The notes under the pieces are model-generated. The model was not told where the DNA came from. It ran no database searches and was given only the letters and a program-made list of their open reading frames with translations. The translations under genes and the position numbers were made by a program. Below are positions 9,051 through 17,908 of a stretch of 64,000 nucleotides of DNA, piece by piece (the first letter of the stretch is position 1; each line of letters starts with the position of its first letter). This stretch comes from Fictibacillus nanhaiensis (GTDB lineage: Bacteria; Bacillota; Bacilli; Bacillales; Fictibacillaceae): assembly GCA_016401345.1 (NCBI GenBank), contig JAEACG010000005.1, positions 186,001 through 250,000 on the forward strand. The letters are read 5' to 3'.

Positions 9051-9416
9051 CTATGCCGTTTTAATTTTAACGATAAAATAGTAATACTTATACATCACCA
9101 CAAGAATCAAGATCACTCTTGCGATCATACTGTCTGTAAGGATAAAAGTAATCAAGATCATTGAGTCTGAAAACAGGCTGATCATGATCTTTTTCTTTTT
9201 AGTGAGCGAACGATTCCTAACAAAATCATCTAGATGTTTTTTATAGATGTCGGTTCCTTTAAACCACACTTCAAACTTTTTTGAACCTTTTACGAAGAAA
9301 TAAGATGCCAATAATAAAAGAGGTGTGGTAGGAAGCAACGGCAAGACGATACCGATAACGCCTAAACCTAGGAAAAAGAACCCCAACATTACAAATATGA
9401 TGTTTTTAATTTTCAT
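9051..9416 (-). CDS. DUF454 (YbaN-like) membrane protein
   Basis: A 121-residue membrane protein of the YbaN/DUF454 family. The first half has FFFLGLGVIGIVLPLLPTTP, a hallmark of the family, then KGSKKFEVWF and a second hydrophobic region at the C terminus. I start at the ATG giving MKIKNII, because AAAGGAAGTGAG lies about 9 nt upstream; the frame could also use a GTG four codons earlier, which overlaps that site. The function of the family is unknown. It lies 30 bp after the thioesterase gene and is probably co-transcribed with it. Confidence 0.85.
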   Translation of the reverse strand: MKIKNIIFVMLGFFFLGLGVIGIVLPLLPTTPLLLLASYFFVKGSKKFEVWFKGTDIYKKHLDDFVRNRSLTKKKKIMISLFSDSMILITFILTDSMIARVILILVVMYKYYYFIVKIKTA

Positions 9417-9446
9417 TGGGATTCTCACTTCCTTTATCTATTAAAC

Positions 9447-9929
9447 TTAAACCATACCGTTTACATTTTTATATAACAAACGCCGTTCTTTCCGTAGTGG
9501 AGCACCTTTAAAGAGTGCTTCTTCCTCTTCTGTCTCAGGAATGACACTCGGTACCGGAAACGGCTTACCGTTTTGATCGATGGCCACCATCGTTAAGATT
9601 GACGTGGTGTTCAACGTCCTGTTCCCCGTCTCTAGATTTTGACACTCCACTTTTACGTATACTTCCATAGACGTTCTTCCCGTTGAGATCACTACACCTT
9701 CTAATATGAGGATGTCTCCCACTTTAGCCGACGATAAGAAGTTTACATTATCAATGGATGCGGTGACAACCACTTTCTTGCTGTGCTTCATGGCGGCAAT
9801 CGCTGCGATTTCATCAATGTACGATAAAACGGTACCACCGAATATCGTTCCCATGTGATTCGTGTCAGGGGGCAATACCAACTTTGTTTGAATCGTTCTT
9901 GAGATGTTTGCTGATAACTGCTGTTCCAT
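9447..9929 (-). CDS. hotdog-fold acyl-CoA thioesterase (YkhA-like)
   Basis: A 160-residue thioesterase that hydrolyses acyl-CoA. The family stretch NHMGTIFGGTVLSYIDEIAA and the strands VVVTASIDNVNF and LILEGVVISTGRTSMEVYV define a single hotdog domain of the YciA/YkhA kind. I start at MEQQLSAN because AAGAGGG lies 7 nt upstream; the longer frame runs back through a terminator and has no ribosome site. A cobalamin riboswitch and its terminator lie directly upstream on the same strand, so expression should depend on vitamin B12, which is unusual for this enzyme. Confidence 0.9.
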   Translation of the reverse strand: MEQQLSANISRTIQTKLVLPPDTNHMGTIFGGTVLSYIDEIAAIAAMKHSKKVVVTASIDNVNFLSSAKVGDILILEGVVISTGRTSMEVYVKVECQNLETGNRTLNTTSILTMVAIDQNGKPFPVPSVIPETEEEEALFKGAPLRKERRLLYKNVNGMV

Positions 9930-9990
9930 ACCATACCCTCTTTTCTGAAGCTTGAAAGCTCCTCTTATTTTGAGGGAGTTAGTGAACAAA

Positions 9991-10018
9991 GAAAAATACC
10001 CATCACGTAAGACGGGTA
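9991..10018 (-). terminator. riboswitch-associated terminator
   Basis: An 8-bp stem with one G-U pair (9997-10004 with 10011-10018) is followed on the minus strand by five T. It sits between the cobalamin aptamer and the thioesterase start, where an expression-platform terminator is expected. Confidence 0.7.
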
Positions 10019-10098
10019 CGTAAGAATACATAACAGAAAGAATGATCTATTAAATACCCCTCGTCCTATCTTCCCAACTCCCGAAGAAGATCAACGCT

Positions 10099-10259
10099 AT
10101 AAAGATGGCAGGTCTCCTGACTCGTGCATCAGCCTACTCTAAGCCCTTCCCGTCAGATAGACAGTGGTTTTGCTTATTTCGTCAGCACTTACAGTTGCGG
10201 GTACAGTCCTGGCCTCACACCAGATTCCCTATTAAGTCTGCAACAGACACCATAATTAT
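10099..10259 (-). promoter_or_regulatory. cobalamin (B12) riboswitch
   Basis: Read on the minus strand, the element contains the B12 box AGTCAGGAGACCTGCC (10107-10122). Upstream of it come the conserved blocks TAATAGGGAA, CTGGTG, CCCGCAACTGTAAGTG and CCACTGTC...GACGGGAAGG in the right order. A closing P1 stem can be drawn between the ends (10250-10259 with 10099-10108). Binding of adenosylcobalamin would favour the terminator at 9991-10018 and switch off the thioesterase gene. Confidence 0.93.
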
Positions 10260-10395
10260 CGGATCTTATGAAATTTTGAATCTATCTTATTGTACCACTA
10301 ACAATTTTTACTTTTTACAAAACCTTTTAATCTTCTTCATATGAGGTTTAAAATCTCCTGCTATTCTTATCTCAAAAGACTGGGGAGGTTTTCTA

Positions 10396-11523
10396 ATGAT
10401 ACGTCCAACAGCATTAATCCTTACAGCTAACTATGGCAGCGGTCACGTTCAAGTCGCTAATGTCCTCGCTGAAGAAATGAAGAGTAAAGGATTTCAACCT
10501 GTCATATCTGATTTATTTGGTGAAGCTCACCCCATCATGTCCCAAGTTACGCAATCCATATTTATCAAAAGCTTTTCACACGGCTCTTCTTTTTATAAAT
10601 GGTTTTATTATGGAACAAACAAATTGAATGCCAATACAATTACACAATTCTCTCGTTATTTAGGAAGAAAAAGATTTCTAGAATTGATCAAAGAACATCA
10701 ACCCCGTTTTGTAATAACAACCTTCCCCCTTCACGCTGCGCCATTTCTTATTAAAAAATCACGGTTTAACATCCCCATCTATACCGTGATCACTGATTAT
10801 TTCGCTCATCCATTTTGGATCAATCCAGCGATTGATCATTATTTTGTTGCATCTGATTCAGTCAAAAACGGACTGATTAATCATAGTGTGACTGAAAATA
10901 GAATCACAGTCAGCGGAATTCCGATCCGTACAGAATTCTATCATTCCATTGATAAAAAAGACGTGTTTGCTAAATACGGTATTACGTCTAGCAATCGTGT
11001 CGTGACGATCCTAGCTGGTGCTCAAGGTGTGCTGAAAAATGTTAAGGTTCTAGCTCAGCGTCTTTTAAACGATCCTTCTCTGCGAGTAATTGTAGTATGT
11101 GGCAAGAATAAAACGTTGTATGAGAAATTAACACCACTAGCAGAACAACATCCAGGTTCATTCCGATTATTCGCTTACGTAGACGAACTTCATGAAGTCT
11201 TAAAGATTTCACATTGCGTAGTAACCAAGCCAGGTGGCATCTCCATTACTGAAGCTGCTGCTGTAAGAGTGCCACTTATTCTATATAAACCCGTTCCTGG
11301 CCAAGAAGGAGAAAATGCTAAGTATTTTGAAGAAAAAGGTGCTGCAATTGTTGTTCATACCGCAGACGAAATTGTGGAGAATGTTCAGAGACTATTTAAT
11401 AACGAAACTTTATTATGTAGCATGCAGAAAAGTTTAGAACTCATTCATAAATCTCAATCTTCCGCATTGATTGCTGATTATGCTGTTGATGATATACAAC
11501 AGCTAACTCAAATTACACGTTAA
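10396..11523 (+). CDS. UgtP-like diacylglycerol glucosyltransferase
   Basis: A 375-residue GT28-type glycosyltransferase. It starts with the MGDG-synthase-like LILTANYGSGHVQVANVL and has the nucleotide-sugar site KPGGISITEAAA and LYKPVPGQEGENA near 290-310. It closely matches B. subtilis UgtP, which adds glucose from UDP-glucose to diacylglycerol to make membrane glycolipids and the lipoteichoic acid anchor. No signal peptide; it should be a peripheral membrane protein. A GGGGAGG site precedes the ATG. It could be a paralogue and not the main UgtP. Confidence 0.87.
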   Translation: MIRPTALILTANYGSGHVQVANVLAEEMKSKGFQPVISDLFGEAHPIMSQVTQSIFIKSFSHGSSFYKWFYYGTNKLNANTITQFSRYLGRKRFLELIKEHQPRFVITTFPLHAAPFLIKKSRFNIPIYTVITDYFAHPFWINPAIDHYFVASDSVKNGLINHSVTENRITVSGIPIRTEFYHSIDKKDVFAKYGITSSNRVVTILAGAQGVLKNVKVLAQRLLNDPSLRVIVVCGKNKTLYEKLTPLAEQHPGSFRLFAYVDELHEVLKISHCVVTKPGGISITEAAAVRVPLILYKPVPGQEGENAKYFEEKGAAIVVHTADEIVENVQRLFNNETLLCSMQKSLELIHKSQSSALIADYAVDDIQQLTQITR

Positions 11524-11834
11524 GTAGCTATTGATGGATACAGCTTCTAATAAATTTTTAGAATGCTTTGTTTAATTGACCATAATCGACCTCTAGGTGC
11601 TATTTAGGCACTCTGGATTCCTTCTATACCTGGCCTGGTATCACGGCTATTATTTCGAGAGCTTTTAGAATTAATCCTAGAAATTTCTGATTTATTCCGG
11701 CGAGTTTTACCCATAAACCGGCGAGTCGACATATCACGACAAGTAAACACTAGCTCTATACCCCCTACCTCAACATCGCGAAACAAAGTTAACTCATTCA
11801 ACGGACCCATGCTTTAATACGCGCACTCCAAACA
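11524..11834. other. non-coding stretch with a possible dispersed element
   Basis: No gene is supported here. The minus strand holds an open frame (11604-11810) rich in Arg, Lys, Ser and Asn with no ribosome site. The segment contains the direct repeat CCGGCGAGT (near 11698 and 11718). I recall similar Arg/Asn-rich frames in other Bacillus intergenic regions, so it may be part of a dispersed element, but I cannot confirm this. Confidence 0.35.
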
Positions 11835-11874
11835 AATAAACGGGCAGATTCGCTATCATCAGCGATTCTGCCCG
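11835..11874 (-). terminator. intrinsic terminator after acidic small protein gene
   Basis: A 14-bp stem with one mismatch (11841-11854 with 11861-11874) is followed on the minus strand by TTTATTTGTTT. It begins 12 bp after the stop of the gene ending at 11886. Confidence 0.8.
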
Positions 11875-11885
11875 TTCTAAATACT

Positions 11886-12098
11886 TCAATCTTCTTTAGC
11901 ACCATCTTCCGCAATTGCCCGAAGGTCTGCATAGAAAAAATCATCATTGCATAAAGGGGAATGTTCCTTTTTATTATCATAGCTCTCAACGATTTCCTTC
12001 AATTCACCCGTATCACCTTTTGCATTGATGATCTCTACTAACTCATTCATTCCGTCTGATGTTTCTTCATCGATTCGTTTCTCATTCTTATCCTTCAT
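11886..12098 (-). CDS. small acidic hypothetical protein
   Basis: A 70-residue, highly charged protein (many Asp/Glu) with no membrane segment. A GGAGGG site lies 7 nt before the ATG and a strong terminator follows, so it is a real single-gene unit. One Cys is present (SPLCNDDFFYADL). I do not recognise the family; length and charge resemble small sporulation or stress proteins, but nothing shows which. Confidence 0.7.
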   Translation of the reverse strand: MKDKNEKRIDEETSDGMNELVEIINAKGDTGELKEIVESYDNKKEHSPLCNDDFFYADLRAIAEDGAKED

Positions 12099-12152
12099 GT
12101 CTATCCCTCCTATACGTTTTTAGCTTCTCCACTCAGGAAAATTTTACACAAA

Positions 12153-12184
12153 ACAAAAAAGTCCCTAATCTATGTCAGGGACTT
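12153..12184 (-). terminator. terminator of the beta-glucoside operon
   Basis: An 8-bp stem (12159-12166 with 12177-12184) is followed on the minus strand by six T. It lies 28 bp after the beta-glucosidase stop. Confidence 0.85.
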
Positions 12185-12212
12185 CAATGGTTATTATTAT
12201 CTTAGAAATAAA

Positions 12213-13580
12213 TTAGCTTACTGAAATAGCATCTGTTTTTTTGTTGCTGTTATTGGTTCCTCTGTTTTTCACGATTTCTGCATAACGGTATGCGCTATCT
12301 TTCCAGATTCGCTCTTGAGAATCAAAATCTACGTAGATGATTCCAAATCGTTTGTCATATCCGAAGCTCCACTCAAAATTATCCATGAGAGACCATAGGT
12401 AGTACCCTTCAATATTCATGCCTTCATCGTTCAGATCAGAAACCGCTTGAAGATGCTTTTCGATATAATCCACACGGCCAGAGTCGTGGACGCGTCCGTT
12501 CTCTAGCACGTCATCAAAGGCTGCACCATTCTCGGTAATATAGATAGGAAGATCCGTATATTCCTGTCTCAATCTTCTGATCAGATCTTTAAATTCTTCT
12601 GGCGCTATGTCCCATCCCATGCCGGTCTTTTCATAATCAGAATGAGCCCCTCTATGTAAGAAGTCATTCGCTGCAGAGAACTCAACAATCCCTCGGCTAT
12701 AATAGTTGATGCCAAAGAAATCACAAGACGTTGAGATGATTTCCATATCCCCTGCTTCGATAAAATCATACGAATGAACGTATTTAGAGAACAAGTTCAT
12801 CATATCAACAGGGTACTGCCCTTTGAAAACAGGATCTAAGAACCAGCGATTGGAATACCCGTCAGCATTATTCGCTGCAAGCTGATCGTTCGCAGAATCT
12901 GTTTTTGCATAGATCGGTGAAAGGTTTAACGTAATACCGATCGGCGTTTTGGATTGAAGCTCGTTCTTTAAATATTGTACAGCTTTTCCGTGAGAAAGAA
13001 GCATGTGGTGTACCGCTTTAACAGCTTCGTCCATGTTCGTATGTCCTGGAGCATGAAATCCTTGATGATAACCTAAGAAACCAGCACACCACGGCTCGTT
13101 ATGCGTAATCCAAGAATCCACCTCTGCATCAAGCTCTTGGAAGCAAACTTTTGCTAACTCCATAAACCAATCGACTGACTCACGGTTTACCCAACCGCCT
13201 TCTTCATGAGCCCATAGTGGAAGATCCCAGTGATAAAGCGTGATCGCAGGTTTGATTCCTTCTTCACGTAAACGCTGTGTTAATTTTTTGTAGAAGTCCA
13301 TTCCCTCTGCATTCAAAACACCCTTTTCAGGAAAAATACGAGGCCAGGAAACTGAGAAGCGATACGTTTCTACGCCAAGCTTCTTAATCTGCTGAATATC
13401 TTCTTCAAACCGGTAGTAATGATCACACGCTATGCTTCCATTATGCTGTTGATATACTTTTCCAGGCGTATCACAGAACGTATCCCAGATTGAAAGTGTT
13501 CTGCCGCCTTCAAGACGAGCTCCCTCAATTTGATAAGAAGATGTTGCTGTACCAAACACGAATGACTTATTAAAATGCAT
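12213..13580 (-). CDS. GH1 beta-glucosidase
   Basis: A 455-residue glycoside hydrolase family 1 enzyme, full length. It has FGTATSSYQIEGA near the start, the acid/base Glu162 in THNEPWC and the nucleophile Glu350 in YITENGAA. The C-terminal NFEWSFGYDKRFG pattern is that of true beta-glucosidases; the phospho-binding SxxKxY signature of 6-phospho enzymes is not apparent. This fits import of the unphosphorylated sugar by the ABC system encoded upstream. It is cytoplasmic, the last gene of the operon, 15 bp after the permease, with GAGGAGAG as ribosome site. Confidence 0.93.
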   Translation of the reverse strand: MHFNKSFVFGTATSSYQIEGARLEGGRTLSIWDTFCDTPGKVYQQHNGSIACDHYYRFEEDIQQIKKLGVETYRFSVSWPRIFPEKGVLNAEGMDFYKKLTQRLREEGIKPAITLYHWDLPLWAHEEGGWVNRESVDWFMELAKVCFQELDAEVDSWITHNEPWCAGFLGYHQGFHAPGHTNMDEAVKAVHHMLLSHGKAVQYLKNELQSKTPIGITLNLSPIYAKTDSANDQLAANNADGYSNRWFLDPVFKGQYPVDMMNLFSKYVHSYDFIEAGDMEIISTSCDFFGINYYSRGIVEFSAANDFLHRGAHSDYEKTGMGWDIAPEEFKDLIRRLRQEYTDLPIYITENGAAFDDVLENGRVHDSGRVDYIEKHLQAVSDLNDEGMNIEGYYLWSLMDNFEWSFGYDKRFGIIYVDFDSQERIWKDSAYRYAEIVKNRGTNNSNKKTDAISVS

Positions 13581-13595
13581 AACTGTTTCTCTCCT

Positions 13596-14498
13596 CTATT
13601 CTTTGATAGAACCTGCTGAAATGCTGTTAACGATATATTTTGATAAAAATAGGAAAGCTACCATGATCGGCACCACGGAGATCGCGATACCTAAATACAT
13701 AGACCCCAAGTTTTGAGCCACTTGTGAACCTTTTAAGAAGCCCATCAACACAGGAAGCGTGAACTTTTCAGGTGAGAATAATACTACTAACGGCATGATG
13801 TAGTTGTTCCACGACCCGATAAACGTGAAGATAGACATCGTCGCGATCGCTGGCATCATGATTGGAATTGCGATCGTATGAAAGATTTTAAATTCACTTG
13901 CTCCATCAATTCGTGCCGCCTCAATCAAACTTGGATGCAGCGTTGTTAAAATGTACTGGCGCAGGAAGAACACCACGAAAGGACTCGCTGCTGCGGGAAT
14001 GATTAATGGAATATACGTATCCAATATCCCTAAGTTCTTACATAGCTCATAAAAGCCGATCAACCCTAACTGGCCTGGGACCATCATCATCACTAACATG
14101 AAAACGAACATCGCATTCTTGCCTTTAAACACGTAGAACGCGAATCCATAAGCTGTTAATGCTGAGAAGTAACCGGATAACAACGTTACAAGTACGGAGA
14201 TGATTAAGCTGTTCTTAAAACCCGCCCAAATATTGATATAGCTCATCATCGTTTGATAGTTTTCAACGATTGCACTACCTGGAAGCAAGGTGAAGCCTGA
14301 AAGAATTGCTTCATTTGAGCGTGTGGCGTTAACAAGCATCATTAAGAACGGAATGAAACACACGATTGCCATAACGATCAATACGGTATAGATCAGAATT
14401 TTTGGTATGCTGACTTTCCGCTTCGGTTTTGTTTCTATTGCACTTTTCTTTTCAACAGAATTTGAAAGGCTATTATCTACCGCTGTTTTTCCTATCAT
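13596..14498 (-). CDS. carbohydrate ABC transporter permease (MalG type)
   Basis: A 300-residue inner-membrane permease with six hydrophobic segments and a hydrophilic N-terminal tail of about 30 residues. The EAA loop reads EAARIDGASEFKIFHTIAIP. It is the MalG-like half of a CUT1 sugar importer. It starts 3 nt after the stop of the MalF-like gene. No ATPase is encoded in the operon, so a shared MsmX-type ATPase is expected elsewhere. Confidence 0.92.
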   Translation of the reverse strand: MIGKTAVDNSLSNSVEKKSAIETKPKRKVSIPKILIYTVLIVMAIVCFIPFLMMLVNATRSNEAILSGFTLLPGSAIVENYQTMMSYINIWAGFKNSLIISVLVTLLSGYFSALTAYGFAFYVFKGKNAMFVFMLVMMMVPGQLGLIGFYELCKNLGILDTYIPLIIPAAASPFVVFFLRQYILTTLHPSLIEAARIDGASEFKIFHTIAIPIMMPAIATMSIFTFIGSWNNYIMPLVVLFSPEKFTLPVLMGFLKGSQVAQNLGSMYLGIAISVVPIMVAFLFLSKYIVNSISAGSIKE

Positions 14499-14501
14499 GC
14501 T

Positions 14502-15401
14502 TTACACCTGCCTTGGTTGTTTACGTTCTTTCCCATACATCCCTTTGAAAATAAAAGCAGAGAAGATGAGCGTTATAACAAATAGCCCGTATGCGACTGC
14601 TGCAGCATATCCGTAATTGTTATACTTGAAGGCTTGATTGTATAAATAGAGCACCATCGTATTCAATGAGCCATCTGGTGAACCTATTCCATCTGTTAAA
14701 AGCATCGGTAGATCAAACAATTGAAGACCTCCAATGAGCGAGGTAATCATGATATAAAGCAGGATAGGCTTTAAGAGCGGAATCGTAATCTTAGAAAACG
14801 TCTGCCAGCGATTTGCACCATCGATCAATGCTGCTTCGTAGTAGTCTTTCGATATACCTGATACGCCTGCCATCACAACGATAAAAGAGTGCCCAAACCA
14901 CATCCACGTTAAAATCAATGAGATCGATAACTGTGCACTCGTTGGTTCGTTCAGCCAGTTGATCGGATCTGAGATGATTCCTACCTTCATCAACATCATG
15001 TTTAATGAACCGTGCTGCCAATCTAGTAAAATCCCGAACAGAAGAGCTACCGAACTGATCGTAATTAAATTTGGTAGATAAAAGATCGCTCGAAAAAATG
15101 CGATACCTTTTAATTTCACTCTCATATCTGAAAAGATCATAGCCAGGATAAGAGCAAGTCCCATTTGAAGTGCGAAATTCACACCCCATATTTTCCATGT
15201 GTTAAAAAAAGCTTCAACAAAATATGTGTCTGTAAGGAGTCGTTTATAGTTTGCTAAACCTACTAACTGCGCTTCACCACTGCCTGTATAATTGGTAAAA
15301 CTATAATAAAAGGTTAGGGCGACGGGATATATACTGAACACTAAGAAGACGAGCCAAAACGGAGCAATAAAAAAATAGCCATAACGGTTTAAATTTTTCA
15401 T
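14502..15401 (-). CDS. sugar ABC transporter permease (MalF type)
   Basis: A 299-residue permease with six hydrophobic segments and the EAA loop YYEAALIDGANRWQTFSKIT. I start it at MKNLNRYGYF because GGGGGAGGAG lies just upstream; the frame is open 18 codons further but that site would then be coding. It is the MalF-like partner of the next permease in a CUT1 importer for beta-glucosides or cello-oligosaccharides, judged by the linked GH1 gene. Confidence 0.92.
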   Translation of the reverse strand: MKNLNRYGYFFIAPFWLVFLVFSIYPVALTFYYSFTNYTGSGEAQLVGLANYKRLLTDTYFVEAFFNTWKIWGVNFALQMGLALILAMIFSDMRVKLKGIAFFRAIFYLPNLITISSVALLFGILLDWQHGSLNMMLMKVGIISDPINWLNEPTSAQLSISLILTWMWFGHSFIVVMAGVSGISKDYYEAALIDGANRWQTFSKITIPLLKPILLYIMITSLIGGLQLFDLPMLLTDGIGSPDGSLNTMVLYLYNQAFKYNNYGYAAAVAYGLFVITLIFSAFIFKGMYGKERKQPRQV

Positions 15402-15467
15402 CTCTCCTCCCCCTTTCAATAGATAGGCCAGTGGCGAGAAAAAGTTTCCCGCCACCGTCCATAAAAC

Positions 15468-16778
15468 TTATTTTTTCGGTACTTTGATGTCTGGATAAGC
15501 ATTTTGTGCTTTTTGATAAAATTCTTTAATCGCTTCTTTTTTAGATTTCTTACCTGTTACATATTGCTGAACGGCATTTCCGTAAAGCGTATCTAGCTGC
15601 TGATCGTACTTCGTCACGATTCCAGGTGTGATCTTAGTAGATTGATCCAGGAAGAATTGATAGTTGTTCTGTCCACCTAAGAATTTGTCGCTAAAGTCAT
15701 CTTTAATTGTCTCTGTTACAGGTAGATAAGAAAGGACATCACCTGTTTCTTTACTCCAAGATGTTAAGAACTCATCGTCTTGTGTCATCATCTTCACAAA
15801 TTTATAAGCAAGTTCTTTATTATCCGATTTGTTGTATACACCAAGCCATGTTCCACCCCAGAAATAAGGACTCGGACCACTCGTTACCGCCCAGTCACCA
15901 ACAGATTCCTTAACATTGGTTTTCAGGACGCTATGTAATCCCCATGTAGGAAGAACATATGAAAACACTTGCGTTTCTTTTTCCTTGCCACCCTCTTTTA
16001 CCTTGATCGGCTTATCCATGCCTTCGAACCAAGATGGTGACCATTCAGGTGCTAGAGCAGTGTATTGATTATCACGAAGCTTTTTCGAGTAATCCATGTA
16101 CTCCATTTTTTCTTCCGTTAGCTGAAGCTCATTCTTGTCGTTTACCCAAGGCTGTGGATTGTCACCTTGTGTGAACCAGCGGATCGCACCTTCATCTGGG
16201 AACATGCTATAGCCTTTTGACTTCATCTTTTCTGCTACTTCAAACACCTTATCCATAGAGCTCATCATTTCACCAACTTGAGTTGGATCGTCTGTTCCTA
16301 ATACTTCCTTTGCAATGCTTCGCTTATAATAGATGCCTCCTGGCGTTGTTTGCCAAGAGAGAGCGCGTACATCGCCATCTTTATCTTTACCAAGGTCAAA
16401 TACGTAAGGTACATACTTATCAGAAAGCTTATCTGCGTTATAAGGCTTTTCAGATAAGTTCTCCCAATAGCCTGCATCTACCCATTGTTTTAAGAATGCG
16501 ATCTCGCCCGTGAAAACGTCAGGAGCTCCAACACCACTCTCAAGTACAGGCTTTAACTTTGTCGGGTAGTCAGCGATCGGAACAATCGTTAACTCCACTT
16601 TTACGCCATTCTTTTCCTCAAATGTTTTGATCGGTTTCTTTAATTCATCTGTAAACGACCAGATTCTTAGATCAACATCTTTCTTGCCATTACCAGATGT
16701 TTTCGAATCGCTTGAACAACCTGCAAATAATCCCACCAACAAAATTGATACCAAAAAGATACTTAACTTCCTTTTCAT
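15468..16778 (-). CDS. sugar-binding lipoprotein of ABC importer
   Basis: A 436-residue extracellular solute-binding protein (family 1). The signal ends LLVGLFAGC, placing the lipidated residue at Cys21, so it is tethered to the outer face of the membrane. The fold pattern DLRIWSFTDELKKP and later VTSGPSPYFWGGTWLGV is typical. It should bind beta-glucosides such as cellobiose and deliver them to the two permeases. It is the first gene of the operon. Two matched LacI-type operators lie 35-83 bp upstream of its start. Confidence 0.92.
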   Translation of the reverse strand: MKRKLSIFLVSILLVGLFAGCSSDSKTSGNGKKDVDLRIWSFTDELKKPIKTFEEKNGVKVELTIVPIADYPTKLKPVLESGVGAPDVFTGEIAFLKQWVDAGYWENLSEKPYNADKLSDKYVPYVFDLGKDKDGDVRALSWQTTPGGIYYKRSIAKEVLGTDDPTQVGEMMSSMDKVFEVAEKMKSKGYSMFPDEGAIRWFTQGDNPQPWVNDKNELQLTEEKMEYMDYSKKLRDNQYTALAPEWSPSWFEGMDKPIKVKEGGKEKETQVFSYVLPTWGLHSVLKTNVKESVGDWAVTSGPSPYFWGGTWLGVYNKSDNKELAYKFVKMMTQDDEFLTSWSKETGDVLSYLPVTETIKDDFSDKFLGGQNNYQFFLDQSTKITPGIVTKYDQQLDTLYGNAVQQYVTGKKSKKEAIKEFYQKAQNAYPDIKVPKK

Positions 16779-16812
16779 GTATAAACCCCTTCCTTCTTTA
16801 AAATTTATAGAG

Positions 16813-16826
16813 CGAAAGCGGTTTCG
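16813..16826 (-). promoter_or_regulatory. LacI-family operator, proximal copy
   Basis: CGAAAGCGGTTTCG, a 14-bp near-palindrome, lies 35 bp upstream of the binding-protein start. It is the exact reverse complement of the second copy at 16848-16861; the centres are 35 bp apart. Confidence 0.8.
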
Positions 16827-16847
16827 TTTTGTTTCAAAATAAATATT

Positions 16848-16861
16848 CGAAACCGCTTTCG
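16848..16861 (-). promoter_or_regulatory. LacI-family operator, distal copy
   Basis: CGAAACCGCTTTCG matches the proximal copy in inverted orientation. Two copies flanking the promoter region would allow cooperative or looped repression by the LacI protein encoded just upstream. Similarity to cre sites means CcpA could also bind. Confidence 0.8.
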
Positions 16862-16880
16862 AATTATCCTAAAAAAATTT

Positions 16881-17891
16881 TTATTTTTTTTGTGAGCATG
16901 ATTCTCGAATGATTAGTTCGACTGGAATACGTTTGGATGTGATCAGTTTTTTCTTTTGGATAATTTGTTTCATCAACAACTTTGCTGCTTGGTATCCAAT
17001 CATATCCGTATCTTGCTTAATCGTCGTTAACTTCGGTGTAATGTATGCTGCCATTTCAATATCATCATAACCGATGATTGAAATATCTTCGGGTACAGAT
17101 AAGCCCTTCTCTTTTATGGCCTCAATTGCACCGATAGCCATATGATCTCCTGCAACAAATACCGCTGTAGGTACATCATCTAACATCAACAGCTTTTCCA
17201 TGGCCGCTTTGCCTTCACCGATTGAGAACAATCCACCATTGATAAGATAGCCATCATGAATCGGCAGGTTCAACTCATTCATCGCTTTTTTAAATCCTTT
17301 GATTCTTTCTGCACCTGCATCCGTTAAAGCATCGCCAGCGATATGAGCGATCTTTGTATGACCAAGTGAATGCAAGTAATTTACTGCGAGCTTTCCACCT
17401 TCAATATTATCCGAGAACACAAGACTGCAGTTCTGTTTGTTCATATCTATAACAACGATAGGAATCGTGCTGTTTATCATCTCTTGTACTTGCGGATCTT
17501 GTGGATCAGAACAGATCACTACAATGCCATCTACGGCACGGTAAGAAAAGTGTTCCAAATAGCTGATATCCCGATTACGCAGATTTCTTGAAGCGAAGAT
17601 CAGATCATATCCCTCTCGTTCTGCATTCTTTCTAAAACTTTCTATTATGGCACTAAAGAAAGGATGTTTCATTCCTACTTCATTCGATTCAGAAAACATC
17701 ACACCAATCGTCCAAGACTTTTTTGTAGAAAGCGATTGGGCATGTGCATTAGGCAGATATCCCATTTCTTCGACTGCTTGTAGAATCTTCTGCTTCGTTT
17801 TTTCACTCACATCAGAATAGTTATTGAGTGCCTTTGAGACGGTTGTCGTTGAGAAACCCGTCTTTTTTGCAATATCATAGATTGTAGCCAT
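16881..17891 (-). CDS. LacI-family transcriptional regulator of the beta-glucoside operon
   Basis: A 336-residue repressor. The HTH is at the N terminus (MATIYDIAKKTGFSTTTVSK, hinge ALNNYSDVSEKT), followed by a periplasmic-binding-like sensor domain (residues 60-330). I start at MATIYD because AAAGAGGAG lies 7 nt upstream; the longer frame runs through the operator and has no site. A perfect palindromic operator overlaps the leader (17909-17922), implying autoregulation. The inducer is probably the imported sugar. Confidence 0.93.
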   Translation of the reverse strand: MATIYDIAKKTGFSTTTVSKALNNYSDVSEKTKQKILQAVEEMGYLPNAHAQSLSTKKSWTIGVMFSESNEVGMKHPFFSAIIESFRKNAEREGYDLIFASRNLRNRDISYLEHFSYRAVDGIVVICSDPQDPQVQEMINSTIPIVVIDMNKQNCSLVFSDNIEGGKLAVNYLHSLGHTKIAHIAGDALTDAGAERIKGFKKAMNELNLPIHDGYLINGGLFSIGEGKAAMEKLLMLDDVPTAVFVAGDHMAIGAIEAIKEKGLSVPEDISIIGYDDIEMAAYITPKLTTIKQDTDMIGYQAAKLLMKQIIQKKKLITSKRIPVELIIRESCSQKK

Positions 17892-17908
17892 TGTTATCTC
17901 CTCTTTAC

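Noticed and set aside
10105-10344. Plus-strand frame over the cobalamin riboswitch
   Set aside because: The sequence is fully explained by the structured RNA on the other strand.
11604-11810. Minus-strand Arg/Asn-rich frame as a gene
   Set aside because: No ribosome site, odd composition and probable repeat character.
11798-11989. Minus-strand frame overlapping the small acidic gene
   Set aside because: It covers the terminator and the end of the better supported gene in another frame, and has no ribosome site.
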